In this document: positions 33,459 to 41,461 of the stretch, piece by piece
Numbering within the stretch: position 1 is the stretch's first letter
How the letters are laid out: every line of letters starts with the position of its first letter
DNA from: Thermoplasmata archaeon
GTDB taxonomy: Archaea > Thermoplasmatota > Thermoplasmata > Lutacidiplasmatales > UBA184
Direction of reading: 5' to 3'
Length of the DNA stretch: 64,000 nt
NCBI GenBank assembly: GCA_027315165.1
Contig: DAHUYN010000002.1
Span: 62,001-126,000 of the forward strand
Position numbers and translations under genes: made by a program
The notes under the pieces: model-generated
Told to the model about the DNA's origin: nothing
The model's database searches: none
What the model saw: the letters and a program-made list of their open reading frames with translations, nothing else

Positions 33459-33481
33459 GTCCCTTCCTCCGCAGGAGGAGC

Positions 33482-33829
33482 GTGGACCCGCCTCCCGCCG
33501 AAGGCCCGTTCTCGACCGCCGACGCGGTCGTGGCGGCACTGCTCCGTTCGGGGGCGGTGGCCCGGCTCGGGCACGGACGCGACACGAGCCACCGACTGCG
33601 CCGGCTCCGCGTCCGCCGCGTGATGCGGCCCCCGCCGCTCGCGGTCGACCCCGAGATGACCGTCGCCGAGGTCGAGGAGCGGATGGCCTCCGCGGGCGCC
33701 GCCTGGCTCCCCGTCATCGAGGAGGGCCACCTCGTCGGCATCGTCACGCTCGCCGACCTCGAGGCGGCGCTCGCGCTGCGCGCGCTCGAGCCGACGGGTG
33801 GGTCCCGGTCCGGCGCCGCGCCCGACTAG
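33482..33829 (+). CDS. CBS-domain protein
   Basis: 115 residues from a leaderless GTG. A CBS motif spans about 48-100: VMRPPPLAVDPEMTVAEVEERM and AAWLPVIEEGHLVGIVTLADLEAAL, with the GIVT loop typical of adenosyl-ligand sites. Only one complete CBS unit is visible, so it may dimerise to form the usual pair. CBS modules bind adenine nucleotides or SAM and act as sensors. It lies between the regulator and the kinase genes, and its stop shares CTAG with the convergent kinase stop. Confidence 0.7.
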   Translation: MDPPPAEGPFSTADAVVAALLRSGAVARLGHGRDTSHRLRRLRVRRVMRPPPLAVDPEMTVAEVEERMASAGAAWLPVIEEGHLVGIVTLADLEAALALRALEPTGGSRSGAAPD

Positions 33830-35283
33830 GCCGGCGGCAGCTGCGCCCGGTCCCCCGGGACGTGGTGGGGCAGGAGGATCCGGAACGTCGTCCCGACGCC
33901 GACCGTCGACTCGACCTCGACGGCGCCGCCGTGCGCCTGCACGATCCCGTGCACGATCGAGAGACCGAGCCCGGTCCCCTTCCCATCCCCTTTCGTCGTG
34001 AAGAACGGCTCGAAGATGTGGGGCAGCACCGACGGCGGGATCCCCGAGCCGGTGTCGGCGAGCGAGACCCAGGCGGTCCGGTCGGAGACGCCGGAGCGGA
34101 CGGTGAGCCGTCCCCGACCCTCCATCGCGTCGAAGGCGTTGTTGATCACGTTGACCAAGACCTGAAGGATCTGGACCCGGTCCCCCCAGACCCAGAGCGG
34201 CTGCACCGAGTGCGCCTCGTCGATCTCGACCTCTTGGGACTGCTTGCCCCGCGCGAAGGCGATCGCCTCGTGGGCGACGGCCGAGAGGTCGACGTCGGCC
34301 TGCCGGGGCGGGTGGTGCCGCGAGAAGTCGAGGAGGCCGCTCACGATGCGCGCCGCGGCCTCGACCTGCTGCGTGATCGCATCGGCGCGGCCGCTGACCC
34401 ACGGGTTCGGCGCCCGCCGGTGCAGGCTCTCCGCGATGAGCATGATGTTCGCCAGCGGCGTGTTCAGCTCGTGGGCGACGCCGGCGGCGAGCTGGCCCAC
34501 GGAGGCGAGACGGTCGGCCCGGACGACCTGGAGCTCGAACGCCTTGAGCTCGGAGAGGTCGGAGGCGACGCCGATGAAGTGCGTGATCTCGCCGCCCTCG
34601 CCGCGGATCGCGCTGATCGTGAGGCGGACGGGGTGCTCGCGACCGGTCCGGTCGAGGTTGACGAGCTCCCCCGTCCAGCGACCGACCTTCGGGTCGAGAA
34701 GGTTGTTCCAGAGAGAGGCGTAGACGGAACCGGGGGTCTTCGGGCTCCGCACGATCCGGGGTTTCTGGCCCACGACCTCGGCCCTCGAGAAGCCGTAGAT
34801 CCGCTCGAACGCCGGGTTCACGTCGACGAGGGTCCCCTCGCGGTCGGTGACCTCCATCGCCTCGTGGCTGTGGAGGAACGACTGGTAGAACAGCCGCGCC
34901 CGCGCGAGCTCCTCGGCCCGCTCCGTGACGTCGGTGACGACGACGACCGCCCCGCCCGCTCGACCGGCCCCTCCCAGCGGCGTCACCGAAAGGTCGAGGA
35001 CACGGTGCGCCCCGGAGGAGGGCGGCGCGTACGGCACCGCGACCAGGTGCAGCGGAAGCCCCTCGCGGAGCGCGGCGGCGAGCCCCTCGCCGAGCGGCTC
35101 GGCCTCGCGGAACAGCCGGTCGGCCAGCGCGAGCCCCACGAGCCCCGGCGCGTGGCCGAGGAGCTCGGAGGCCGCCGCGTTGGCGCTCGTGATGCGTCCG
35201 ACCGCGTCGAGCGTGAGGACGCCGACCGGGAGCCGCTCGAGGGTCGTCTCCGGGTCGGGGCTTGCCTTGGCCGCCTCGCCCAT
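33826..35283 (-). CDS. PAS-domain sensor histidine kinase, soluble
   Basis: 485 residues, from the ATG at 35283 with a GGAGG element 5 bases upstream. Two PAS domains (about 10-125 and 130-250), then the H-box GVAHELNTPL with H271, the N-box VLVNVINNAFDAM, and G-boxes DTGSGIPP and GKGTGLGLSI. No transmembrane segment is visible, so it senses a cytoplasmic signal. It is divergent from the SDR gene and convergent with the CBS gene. The partner is most likely the response regulator at 32344-33378, from proximity. Confidence 0.9.
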   Translation of the reverse strand: MGEAAKASPDPETTLERLPVGVLTLDAVGRITSANAAASELLGHAPGLVGLALADRLFREAEPLGEGLAAALREGLPLHLVAVPYAPPSSGAHRVLDLSVTPLGGAGRAGGAVVVVTDVTERAEELARARLFYQSFLHSHEAMEVTDREGTLVDVNPAFERIYGFSRAEVVGQKPRIVRSPKTPGSVYASLWNNLLDPKVGRWTGELVNLDRTGREHPVRLTISAIRGEGGEITHFIGVASDLSELKAFELQVVRADRLASVGQLAAGVAHELNTPLANIMLIAESLHRRAPNPWVSGRADAITQQVEAAARIVSGLLDFSRHHPPRQADVDLSAVAHEAIAFARGKQSQEVEIDEAHSVQPLWVWGDRVQILQVLVNVINNAFDAMEGRGRLTVRSGVSDRTAWVSLADTGSGIPPSVLPHIFEPFFTTKGDGKGTGLGLSIVHGIVQAHGGAVEVESTVGVGTTFRILLPHHVPGDRAQLPPA

Positions 35284-35313
35284 CGTTCCTCCCGAGGCGG
35301 AGAACGGAGATGA

Positions 35314-35323
35314 ACCAATTGGT
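35314..35323. repeat. Perfect palindrome ACCAATTGGT
   Basis: Ten-base perfect palindrome 30 bases upstream of the kinase start and between the kinase and SDR genes. It may be an operator, or its AATT core may be part of the kinase promoter. Confidence 0.4.
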
Positions 35324-35350
35324 GCCGTCAAGAGATCGACCCCCACCGGT

Positions 35351-35365
35351 GAAGCCGGCTTGACC
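35351..35365. promoter_or_regulatory. Operator-like motif, copy 2
   Basis: GAAGCCGGCTTGACC contains the perfect palindrome AAGCCGGCTT. It is 7 bases before the TATA box of the SDR gene and matches copy 1 at 33432 in sequence and in spacing to the TATA box, within a few bases. Confidence 0.5.
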
Positions 35366-35372
35366 ATTGGAT

Positions 35373-35380
35373 GAAATACC
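35373..35380 (+). promoter_or_regulatory. TATA-like box of the SDR-like gene
   Basis: GAAATACC, about 57-64 bases before the ATG at 35437. The predicted leader of some 30 bases contains an AGGAG element, so this mRNA is probably translated with a Shine-Dalgarno site. Confidence 0.45.
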
Positions 35381-35436
35381 CCGCCCCGGCTCGCCCGGCG
35401 TGCCAGGGTCGTGAGGACCCGGCAGGAGACGCTCGT

Positions 35437-36204
35437 ATGGCCCGGGCCTCGGTCGCGATCCCGAGGGCGCTCGACCTGACCGGGAAGTGCGCCCTCGTCT
35501 TCGCCGAGCACGAGGGGCTCGGCCGCAGCCTCACCGAGGCGCTCGTGCGCGCGGGCGCGCGCGTCGCGCTCACGCTCCCCGGGCTCGGGCCCGAGGCCCG
35601 AGAGATCGCGGAGAAGGCCGCGGCCGGGCCGGGCGCGATCGTCCCGCTCGAGGTCGACCAGGTCGACCGCGAGAGCCTCGAGGGGCTCGTCGACCGCGCC
35701 GAGCGCGAGCTCGGCAGCCTCGACGCGCTCGTCGTCCAGCCGGCCCTTCCGACGACGCGGCGGCTGCCCGAGCTTCACGAGGCGGAGTGGCAGGAGGCGG
35801 TGCTCGCCCCGCTGTCGGCGCTCTTTCACCTCGTGCAGGCGGCATCCCGCACGATGATCGAGCAGGGCTACGGCGGCCGCATCGTCGTCGTCTTTCCTCC
35901 GGCTGCGCCCGAGGGATCCGACCGCACGGGGGCGACCCGCATCCTCCGGGCGAGCGTCGAAGCGCTCCTCGAGGCGTTCTCGGTCGACCTCGCGCGCTCC
36001 GATATCACCGTCAACGGTGTCGCTCCGGGACTCCTCGCCGGCCCCGAGCGGGAGCTCCCTCCCTCTGAGCTGAAGGGCGTCCCGAAGGGCCGTCCCGGCG
36101 TGCCCGGCGACGTGACGCCGCTCGTGGTCTTCCTCGCCTCCGAGGAGGCCGACTACCTCACGGGGAGCGTCATCGGCGTCGACGGGGCCCGACGGCTCGC
36201 CTGA
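35437..36204 (+). CDS. Short-chain dehydrogenase-like protein with missing active-site residues
   Basis: 255 residues from the ATG at 35437, which has AGGAG 7-8 bases upstream. The SDR fold is clear: LTGKCALVFAEHEGLGRSLTEALVRAG, an acidic strand, and the tail TVNGVAPGLLAGPE, then LASEEADYLTGSVIGVDGA. But TGxxxGxG reads FAEHEGLG, the Ser of the triad lies in FPPAAP, and YxxxK is replaced by TRILR. It is probably inactive as an oxidoreductase and may bind a ligand or nucleotide. It belongs by position to the two-component locus. Confidence 0.75.
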   Translation: MARASVAIPRALDLTGKCALVFAEHEGLGRSLTEALVRAGARVALTLPGLGPEAREIAEKAAAGPGAIVPLEVDQVDRESLEGLVDRAERELGSLDALVVQPALPTTRRLPELHEAEWQEAVLAPLSALFHLVQAASRTMIEQGYGGRIVVVFPPAAPEGSDRTGATRILRASVEALLEAFSVDLARSDITVNGVAPGLLAGPERELPPSELKGVPKGRPGVPGDVTPLVVFLASEEADYLTGSVIGVDGARRLA

Positions 36205-36285
36205 CGGGCGTCCGGCCCCCGGGACGTCCGCACGGACGCGCGCGGCTTGGGACCGGGAGGCGATGGCGGGGGTCGCCGACCCGCC

Positions 36286-36984
36286 CTAGGCGACCGTGAT
36301 CGTCCCGCTCATGTAGCCCGGCGTGCCCATCGACGCGGGGTCGCACGGGGCGAAGCACATCCACGTCAGCGCGCCGGTCGTCGTGAACGTCGCGGTGAAG
36401 GTGACGGTGATCGGGAACGAGGCGTTCGACGCGGCCGGAATGGGCACGTTGAGCATCGGCGTGCCGCTCGGCGAGGGGCCCCCGCCACCGCCGGAGGTGC
36501 CGACCGACATCACGGTGAACGTGTGGCTCACCGCGTCGCTCGCCAGCGAGGTGAGGGTCTGCGTCGGGTCGCCCCGCCCGTCGTTGTAGGTCATGATCCC
36601 GTCCTGGGTCCCGATGACCTTCAGGTACGTCGAGGAGACGTTGTTGAGCCCGGTGTCCCAGTTCTGGATCGAGAAGACGACCGGCGTGTTCACCGGCACG
36701 GTGAAGTTCGCCGGGAAGTACTGGTCGTAGCCGTTCACCGGGTCGAAAGCGATCGTGAGGTAGATGTGCGCCGGCCCGCTCGAGCCGCTCGCCGTCGGGG
36801 GCGAGGCGAACGGGTTCGCCGGGAGGTGACCGCCCATCGCGGTCACGGCCGCCGCGCCGAGCCACAGGAGCGAGGCGACGACGAGGATCGCGACGATGGA
36901 CGTCGGGAGGGCCCCTCGCCGGGCGTGCCCGAGGGTGGGGGATCGCGGCCGCGAGTCCTGAGACTGGGGGGAGTCGGGCGACAT
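36286..36984 (-). CDS. Membrane-anchored cupredoxin-like protein
   Basis: 232 residues from the ATG at 36984 (an ATG at 37020 would add 12). A transmembrane anchor at about residues 28-48 (SIVAILVVASLLWLGAAAV) is followed by an extracytoplasmic beta-domain with several N-x-S/T sites. The C-terminal part WMCFAPCDPASMGTPGYMSGTI recalls the copper-binding loop of cupredoxins or COX2-type subunits, with CxxxC and two Met, but the His of classic CuA is not in its usual place. It may bind copper in an electron-transfer chain. Such proteins are common in Thermoplasmata. Confidence 0.6.
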   Translation of the reverse strand: MSPDSPQSQDSRPRSPTLGHARRGALPTSIVAILVVASLLWLGAAAVTAMGGHLPANPFASPPTASGSSGPAHIYLTIAFDPVNGYDQYFPANFTVPVNTPVVFSIQNWDTGLNNVSSTYLKVIGTQDGIMTYNDGRGDPTQTLTSLASDAVSHTFTVMSVGTSGGGGGPSPSGTPMLNVPIPAASNASFPITVTFTATFTTTGALTWMCFAPCDPASMGTPGYMSGTITVA

Positions 36985-37084
36985 GGCTGACCTGTCGAGG
37001 AGAGGTCCGGTGGAGGCCATAAGGAGGCCGTAAAGCCGCCTTCACTACCGCAGCTCCTTCTACCGTGCGGACCTTCGGCACACG

Positions 37085-37564
37085 GTGCTCGAGCTGACCC
37101 CGATGTCGGAGCCGGACCTCCGACGGTTCCGCGAGCGGAGCCTCTCCGACTACGCCCGCGACGGCGTCCGGGTCGGTCGCTGGAGCGAGGCCGACTCGCT
37201 CGAGCGTTCCCGAGCGGAGCTCGACGGGCGGCTGCCGAAGGGGATCGCGACCCCCGACCACTCCCTCTGCCGGCTCCACGACCCGGTCGCGCGCGTCGAC
37301 GTCGGGACCCTCTGGTACGCCCGCCGACCGGCCGGCGACGGGGTCGAGCTCTTCGTCTACCGGATCGGGATCGACGAGGCGCACCGGCGCCGCGGCTACG
37401 CAACGGCGGCGCTCGAGGCGCTCGAGCGCGAGGCCCGCCGCCTCGGGGCGACGCGGATCTCGCGCTACGTCTTCGGGTCGAACGCCGCCGCGCGGGCGCT
37501 CTATGAGAAGGTCGGCTTCCGACCGCTGAGCCGGCTCCTCGCGCGGCCGGTGGAGCCCCGATAG
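37085..37564 (+). CDS. GNAT-family N-acetyltransferase
   Basis: 159 residues from a GTG; an ATG six codons later is equally possible. The C-terminal half has the acetyl-CoA loop, YRIGIDEAHRRRGYATAALEALE (RRRGYA), and GATRISRYVFGSNAAARALYEKVGF, the classical motif B with the N-x-x-A-x-x-L-Y-x-x-x-G-F pattern. The N-terminal 60 residues are helical. It resembles mycothiol-synthase-like or small-molecule acetyltransferases; the acceptor is unknown. Confidence 0.8.
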   Translation: MLELTPMSEPDLRRFRERSLSDYARDGVRVGRWSEADSLERSRAELDGRLPKGIATPDHSLCRLHDPVARVDVGTLWYARRPAGDGVELFVYRIGIDEAHRRRGYATAALEALEREARRLGATRISRYVFGSNAAARALYEKVGFRPLSRLLARPVEPR

Positions 37565-37897
37565 CCTCGGGGACCCCTCGAGAGGCCGCTGCCGCGGGGG
37601 CCGAGGCGCCCGTCGGTCGGGCTCGCCGACGCCGAACCCGCCCCAGCGTCGCGCGCCCCCGCCGGGCCCTTCGTAGCCGGCGTCGATGACGGCCTCGTCG
37701 CGTCGCTCCGCCGTCGCGTCGGTCTCCCGCGCCGGCACGAGGACGTCCCGAGTGAAGGAGAGCTCCTCGGCTCCGCAGGCCGGGCAGCGCTGGACGAGCC
37801 CGCTGACGACGAGCGAGCTCGGCCCCTCCTCACCGACCGCGAGCCGGGTCGGGAACTCGGTTCGGCAACGACGGCATCGGACGAACCGCGTGGGCAC
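37565..37897 (-). CDS. N-terminal zinc-ribbon coding region, 3' end unresolved
   Basis: From the GTG at 37897 the first 57 residues look like a real zinc-ribbon protein: FVRCRRCRTEFPT and QRCPACGAEELSFTRD give four cysteines. No stop codon occurs in any minus-strand frame before the GNAT gene at 37564, so the frame would run far into antisense DNA. Either the true protein overlaps the GNAT gene tail or a frameshift hides a nearby stop. The end coordinate given is only the point where overlap begins. Confidence 0.4.
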
Positions 37898-38167
37898 TCG
37901 TTCCCCCTGCCCGACAGTCGGCGGCCACGCTCTGTACGGGTATGTCCCGCCGTCGCGGCCGAGAGCGGGACCGGGGTGCGTCCGATGTCGAACGGGTGCC
38001 CGTGGCCCGCGTCCCCCGGCTCGTCCGTGGTCGTGCCGGAGGCCGCGGGGGGCACCCGAGGCGCTCGATCCGGGAGTCCGGCGGCTCGGGCGGCGCTCCG
38101 TTCCTCGTCGTCACAGCCCTGTCGGGTGGATGCGCGGGAAGGGGTTGTCCTTCGTGTCCGCGGTCGC

Positions 38168-38563
38168 CTAGGCGGCGGGGAGCGAGGCCAGCGCCCTTCC
38201 CACGGGCGAGATCAGGCACAGCGCCCCCGCCAGGAAGACGAGGACGGCGCCGAGGAGGCCCAGGAGGTTGGCGCCGAAGCCGAGGACCACGGCGCTGACC
38301 AGCGAGACCAGCACGAGCATGATGCCCGAGGTCCCGGGTCGTGCCTCCCAGTCGTGTCGGGCGAGCCAGGTGAAGAGCCCGGCCAGCGCCCCGACGACGA
38401 GCAGGAGCCCGCTCTCCGACCAGAGGCCGAGCGCTCCGAGCAGCCGTCCGCCCGCGAGCGCGACCGTCCCGCTCAACAGCGCGACCAGCGCCCCGACGAC
38501 GAACAGCGCCGTCCCCAGGTAGCCGAGCACACTGGCGATCCTCTGCTCGCTCAGATCGGTCAT
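38168..38563 (-). CDS. Small membrane protein with four predicted helices
   Basis: 131 residues. Hydrophobic segments at about 12-35, 48-66, 80-97 and 100-120 (for example TALFVVGALVALLSGTVAL and GIMLVLVSLVSAVVLGFGA) suggest four membrane helices with short loops. No cofactor or catalytic motif is visible. It lies upstream of and divergent from the metal ABC transporter genes, but functional linkage is unproven. Confidence 0.6.
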   Translation of the reverse strand: MTDLSEQRIASVLGYLGTALFVVGALVALLSGTVALAGGRLLGALGLWSESGLLLVVGALAGLFTWLARHDWEARPGTSGIMLVLVSLVSAVVLGFGANLLGLLGAVLVFLAGALCLISPVGRALASLPAA

Positions 38564-38815
38564 CTCTACGATTCACCTCCTGTGGATTGGCTCCGCGCAG
38601 GGAGGGCCCTGTTTCGGCAGGGGTCCGGCGCGGGCGTGCTCACCTCCGCGGACGTCGTATAACAACCCTTGTCCAGCCCGAGCACGACCCGGCGGGACCT
38701 GGGGCGCGGCCCAGAGTCGGCGCCGACGGGCCCGCTCGCCGGTCCGTCGGTCAAGGTCCGTTGACCTCTCACGTATCCCGCGCGCCTGCGCTACTGCCGC
38801 GGGGGAGAGGGGAAC

Positions 38816-39559
38816 GTGTCGCCCTCACAGACGCCCGCGCCCCCGGCCCCCCGGCCGGTCGGCGCGCCTGCCATCCTGACGGTCACCGACCTGACGGTCC
38901 GCCGGGGGGCGCGGCTCCTGCTCGACCGCGTGACGTTCACCGTGCCCCAGGGAACGCTTCTCGCGATCGTCGGGCCGAACGGGGCCGGCAAGACGACCCT
39001 CCTTCGAGCCCTCCTCGGGAGCCAGGAGCACGAGGGGGAGGTTCGCTGGTCAGGATCCGTCCGGGTCGGCTACGTCCCTCAGAAGCTCGTCGACACGGAC
39101 ATCCCCCTCACCGTCGAGGAGTTCCTCGCGATGAAGTGCCCGGGCGCCTACGGGACGTGCCTCGCCACCGTCGGGCTCGACCCGAGGCTTCTCGACGAGA
39201 CGATCGGAACGCTCTCGGGAGGCGAGCTCCAGCGCGTGCTCATCGCCTGGGCGATCGTCGACGACCCGCAGGTCCTCCTGTTCGACGAGCCGACCTCGAA
39301 CGTCGACCTCGGCAGCGAGGAGGTCATCCTCGAGACGCTCCACGAGGTGCAGCGGAGGACTCGCGTGACCCTCCTGCTCGTGACCCACGACCTGCACGCG
39401 GTCCACCACTTTGCGGACCGGGTGCTGGCCCTGGACGGGCGGGTCCTCTACGACGGGAGTCCCGGGGGCCTCCTCGAGGACCCCGAGCTCGTGCGGCGGG
39501 TCTTCGGCACGACGCACCCGGCCCACCGGCACGACGGCGTCGAGGAGGCCTCGCGATGA
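38816..39559 (+). CDS. Metal ABC transporter ATP-binding protein (ZnuC/MntB type)
   Basis: 247 residues from a GTG with a GGAGAGG element 8-10 bases upstream. Walker A GPNGAGKTT, Q-loop in VGYVPQKL, signature LSGGELQRV, Walker B LLFDEPTS and the switch His in THDLHAVHHFAD are all present. The YVPQ sequence and the short spacing are typical of Zn/Mn uptake ATPases. A His-rich tail (TTHPAHRHDG) could bind metal. It overlaps the permease gene by four bases (ATGA), so the two are cotranslated. Confidence 0.88.
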   Translation: MSPSQTPAPPAPRPVGAPAILTVTDLTVRRGARLLLDRVTFTVPQGTLLAIVGPNGAGKTTLLRALLGSQEHEGEVRWSGSVRVGYVPQKLVDTDIPLTVEEFLAMKCPGAYGTCLATVGLDPRLLDETIGTLSGGELQRVLIAWAIVDDPQVLLFDEPTSNVDLGSEEVILETLHEVQRRTRVTLLLVTHDLHAVHHFADRVLALDGRVLYDGSPGGLLEDPELVRRVFGTTHPAHRHDGVEEASR

Positions 39560-40398
39560 CCGTCTCGACGCTCCTCAGCCTCCTCTCGGCGGGGGCCGTC
39601 GGCGCGGCGGCGGGCTACGTCGGCTCGCTGATGGTCCTCCGGCGCATGGCGCTCGTCGGCGACGCGCTCTCCCACGTGGCGTTGCCGGGGCTCGCCGTCG
39701 GGCTCCTCCTCGGGTTCTCCCCCGTTCTCGGCGCGTTCGCCTTCGTCCTCGTGGCGGCGGTCCTCACCTGGGCGATCGAGCGGGCCGCGGGGCTCCCCGT
39801 CGAGGGGATCGTCGGCGTCCTGTTCGTCCTCGCGCTCGCCGTCGGGCTCCTGCTCACCCCGAACCCCGACCTCCTCGAGGCGCTGTTCGGCGACCTCGCC
39901 GCGGTGAGCCTCGCGACGACGGCGGTGACGGTCGTCGTCGCGGCGGCGATCCTCCTGCTCCTCCGTCGCCTGTATCCGAAGATCGTCCTGACGGTGATCT
40001 CCCCGGACCTCGCCGCGTCCGCCGGCGTCGCCACCTCCCTCGTGAGCCTCCTCTATCTCGCCCTGGTCAGCGCTACCGTCGCGATGGCGATCCAGGTCTC
40101 GGGGACGCTGCTCGCGGGTGCGCTCGTGATCGTACCCGCGGTGTCGGCGAAGCTCGTCGGACCGAGCCTTCGGGCGTTCTCGGGGCTGAGCCTCGGCTTC
40201 GGGGTCGTGACCGCCACCGGCGGTGTCGGGCTCGCCCTCGGTCTCAACGTTCCTCCGGGTCCGGTCGTGGTCCTGCTCGGTGTCGGGGTCTTCCTCGCCG
40301 CCCTGGCCTGGCGGGGACTCCGGGGCACGGCCCCGACGCGCCGGGCCGATCCCGGTGCCGCAGACGGTCCGGGCCGGCGCCCGGGCCCACGGTCCTAG
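39556..40398 (+). CDS. Metal ABC transporter permease (ZnuB/MntA type)
   Basis: 280 residues with about eight transmembrane helices. The characteristic segment is LRRMALVGDALSHVALPGLAVG near residue 30, with the DALSH signature of the FecCD/ZnuB-like permeases for zinc and manganese. Further helices run to about 260. The Arg/Pro-rich tail is cytoplasmic. The substrate-binding protein normally encoded in the same operon is not present in the window. Confidence 0.88.
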   Translation: MTVSTLLSLLSAGAVGAAAGYVGSLMVLRRMALVGDALSHVALPGLAVGLLLGFSPVLGAFAFVLVAAVLTWAIERAAGLPVEGIVGVLFVLALAVGLLLTPNPDLLEALFGDLAAVSLATTAVTVVVAAAILLLLRRLYPKIVLTVISPDLAASAGVATSLVSLLYLALVSATVAMAIQVSGTLLAGALVIVPAVSAKLVGPSLRAFSGLSLGFGVVTATGGVGLALGLNVPPGPVVVLLGVGVFLAALAWRGLRGTAPTRRADPGAADGPGRRPGPRS

Positions 40399-40576
40399 CG
40401 TCGTCGGCGCCCCCGTCGGTCACTCCCGACGGCCGACCCTCTCGGACCCCATGACGGCGTACCGGGGGCTACGGCCCCACCGGACCCGCAGGGCGGGACC
40501 GAGCGATCCTGTCGCGAAGACCGCTCGTCGCGGCCCGCGCCGCCGACGTGCTCGCCTCGGTATCGGCTCCGGTCGC

Positions 40577-41188
40577 TCAGAAGTACGGCCACTCGGGAAG
40601 TTTCTCGGAGAGCCCCACCAGGAGCTCCAGGCTCGCGGGGACCGTCTCGCCCTGCTGGAATCGCGAGAGGTACATCGACATCCGCGTGAGACCGTCGACC
40701 TCCGTGTAGGGGCCGGAGGGCTGCGTCGCGACGAGCATCGGAAGGCCGCGAGCCCGCTCCGGGAGAAAGCCGCTCCTCAGGCGTCTGTACCGCGCGGCGA
40801 ACCGGTCCCCCGGAGTCTCCCCGCCCGCGTCGAGCGCGTGGACGAACTCGTCGAGACGGCACGACGGGGCGATCGCGAGGAACGGTTGGTGTCGGATGAG
40901 CCGGACCTCGCCAAGCCGCTTGACCGGGAATCGGGTCCGATGCCACCGGACGCCGGTCGCGAGCAGCTGGGGGATGTACCAGCCCCGTACGCGGCAGAGG
41001 ACCTCGCAAAGGACGGCCCAGTCCGCCGGTCGGAGCTCGTCGCGAGCCCCCCGCTGGAGCGTCTCCAAGAGGCGAGGGCCGACCTGGGCGCGCCAGGCGT
41101 CCCCGTGTCGGCTCTCGCTGTCCACCTCGGAGTACGCGAAGTTCCAGAGGAACTCCTCTTCCGAGCAGGGAGAGAGGTCGAGCCTCAT
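40577..41188 (-). CDS. Unrecognised 203-residue protein
   Basis: I start at the ATG at 41188 because the preceding frame is low-complexity. The sequence is mixed alpha/beta with many Arg and Glu: MRLDLSPCSEEEFLWNFAYS at the front, an RGWYIPQLLATGV strand in the middle, and TRMSMYLSRFQQGETVP and LVGLSEKLPEWPYF at the end. I cannot name a family. It contains no cysteine cluster or membrane segment. The C-terminal pattern is coherent enough to suggest a real protein. Confidence 0.5.
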   Translation of the reverse strand: MRLDLSPCSEEEFLWNFAYSEVDSESRHGDAWRAQVGPRLLETLQRGARDELRPADWAVLCEVLCRVRGWYIPQLLATGVRWHRTRFPVKRLGEVRLIRHQPFLAIAPSCRLDEFVHALDAGGETPGDRFAARYRRLRSGFLPERARGLPMLVATQPSGPYTEVDGLTRMSMYLSRFQQGETVPASLELLVGLSEKLPEWPYF

Positions 41189-41461
41189 CGAACGACCGAT
41201 CTCCCCCGGCTCCTGTCGCAGCACGGGGCTCTGCGCCGTTCTTTCAGAGCCACGAGAGGCGGGCGCCTGGGATCCGGGCGCCGTCCGCGGCCCGAAACGG
41301 GCGGCCTGATTTCGCCGACGGGGGCGACCCGAAGGTGGAGCCCTACCCCATTCACCCGGCACCGCCCCATGTGTGGGGAAGGTCCTCGACGGGTTCCGTG
41401 CGGGCCGACGGAGGGACGACGAGTGGCCGCCGTCCGGGGCGGGCCCGGAGGCGGTCGCTCC

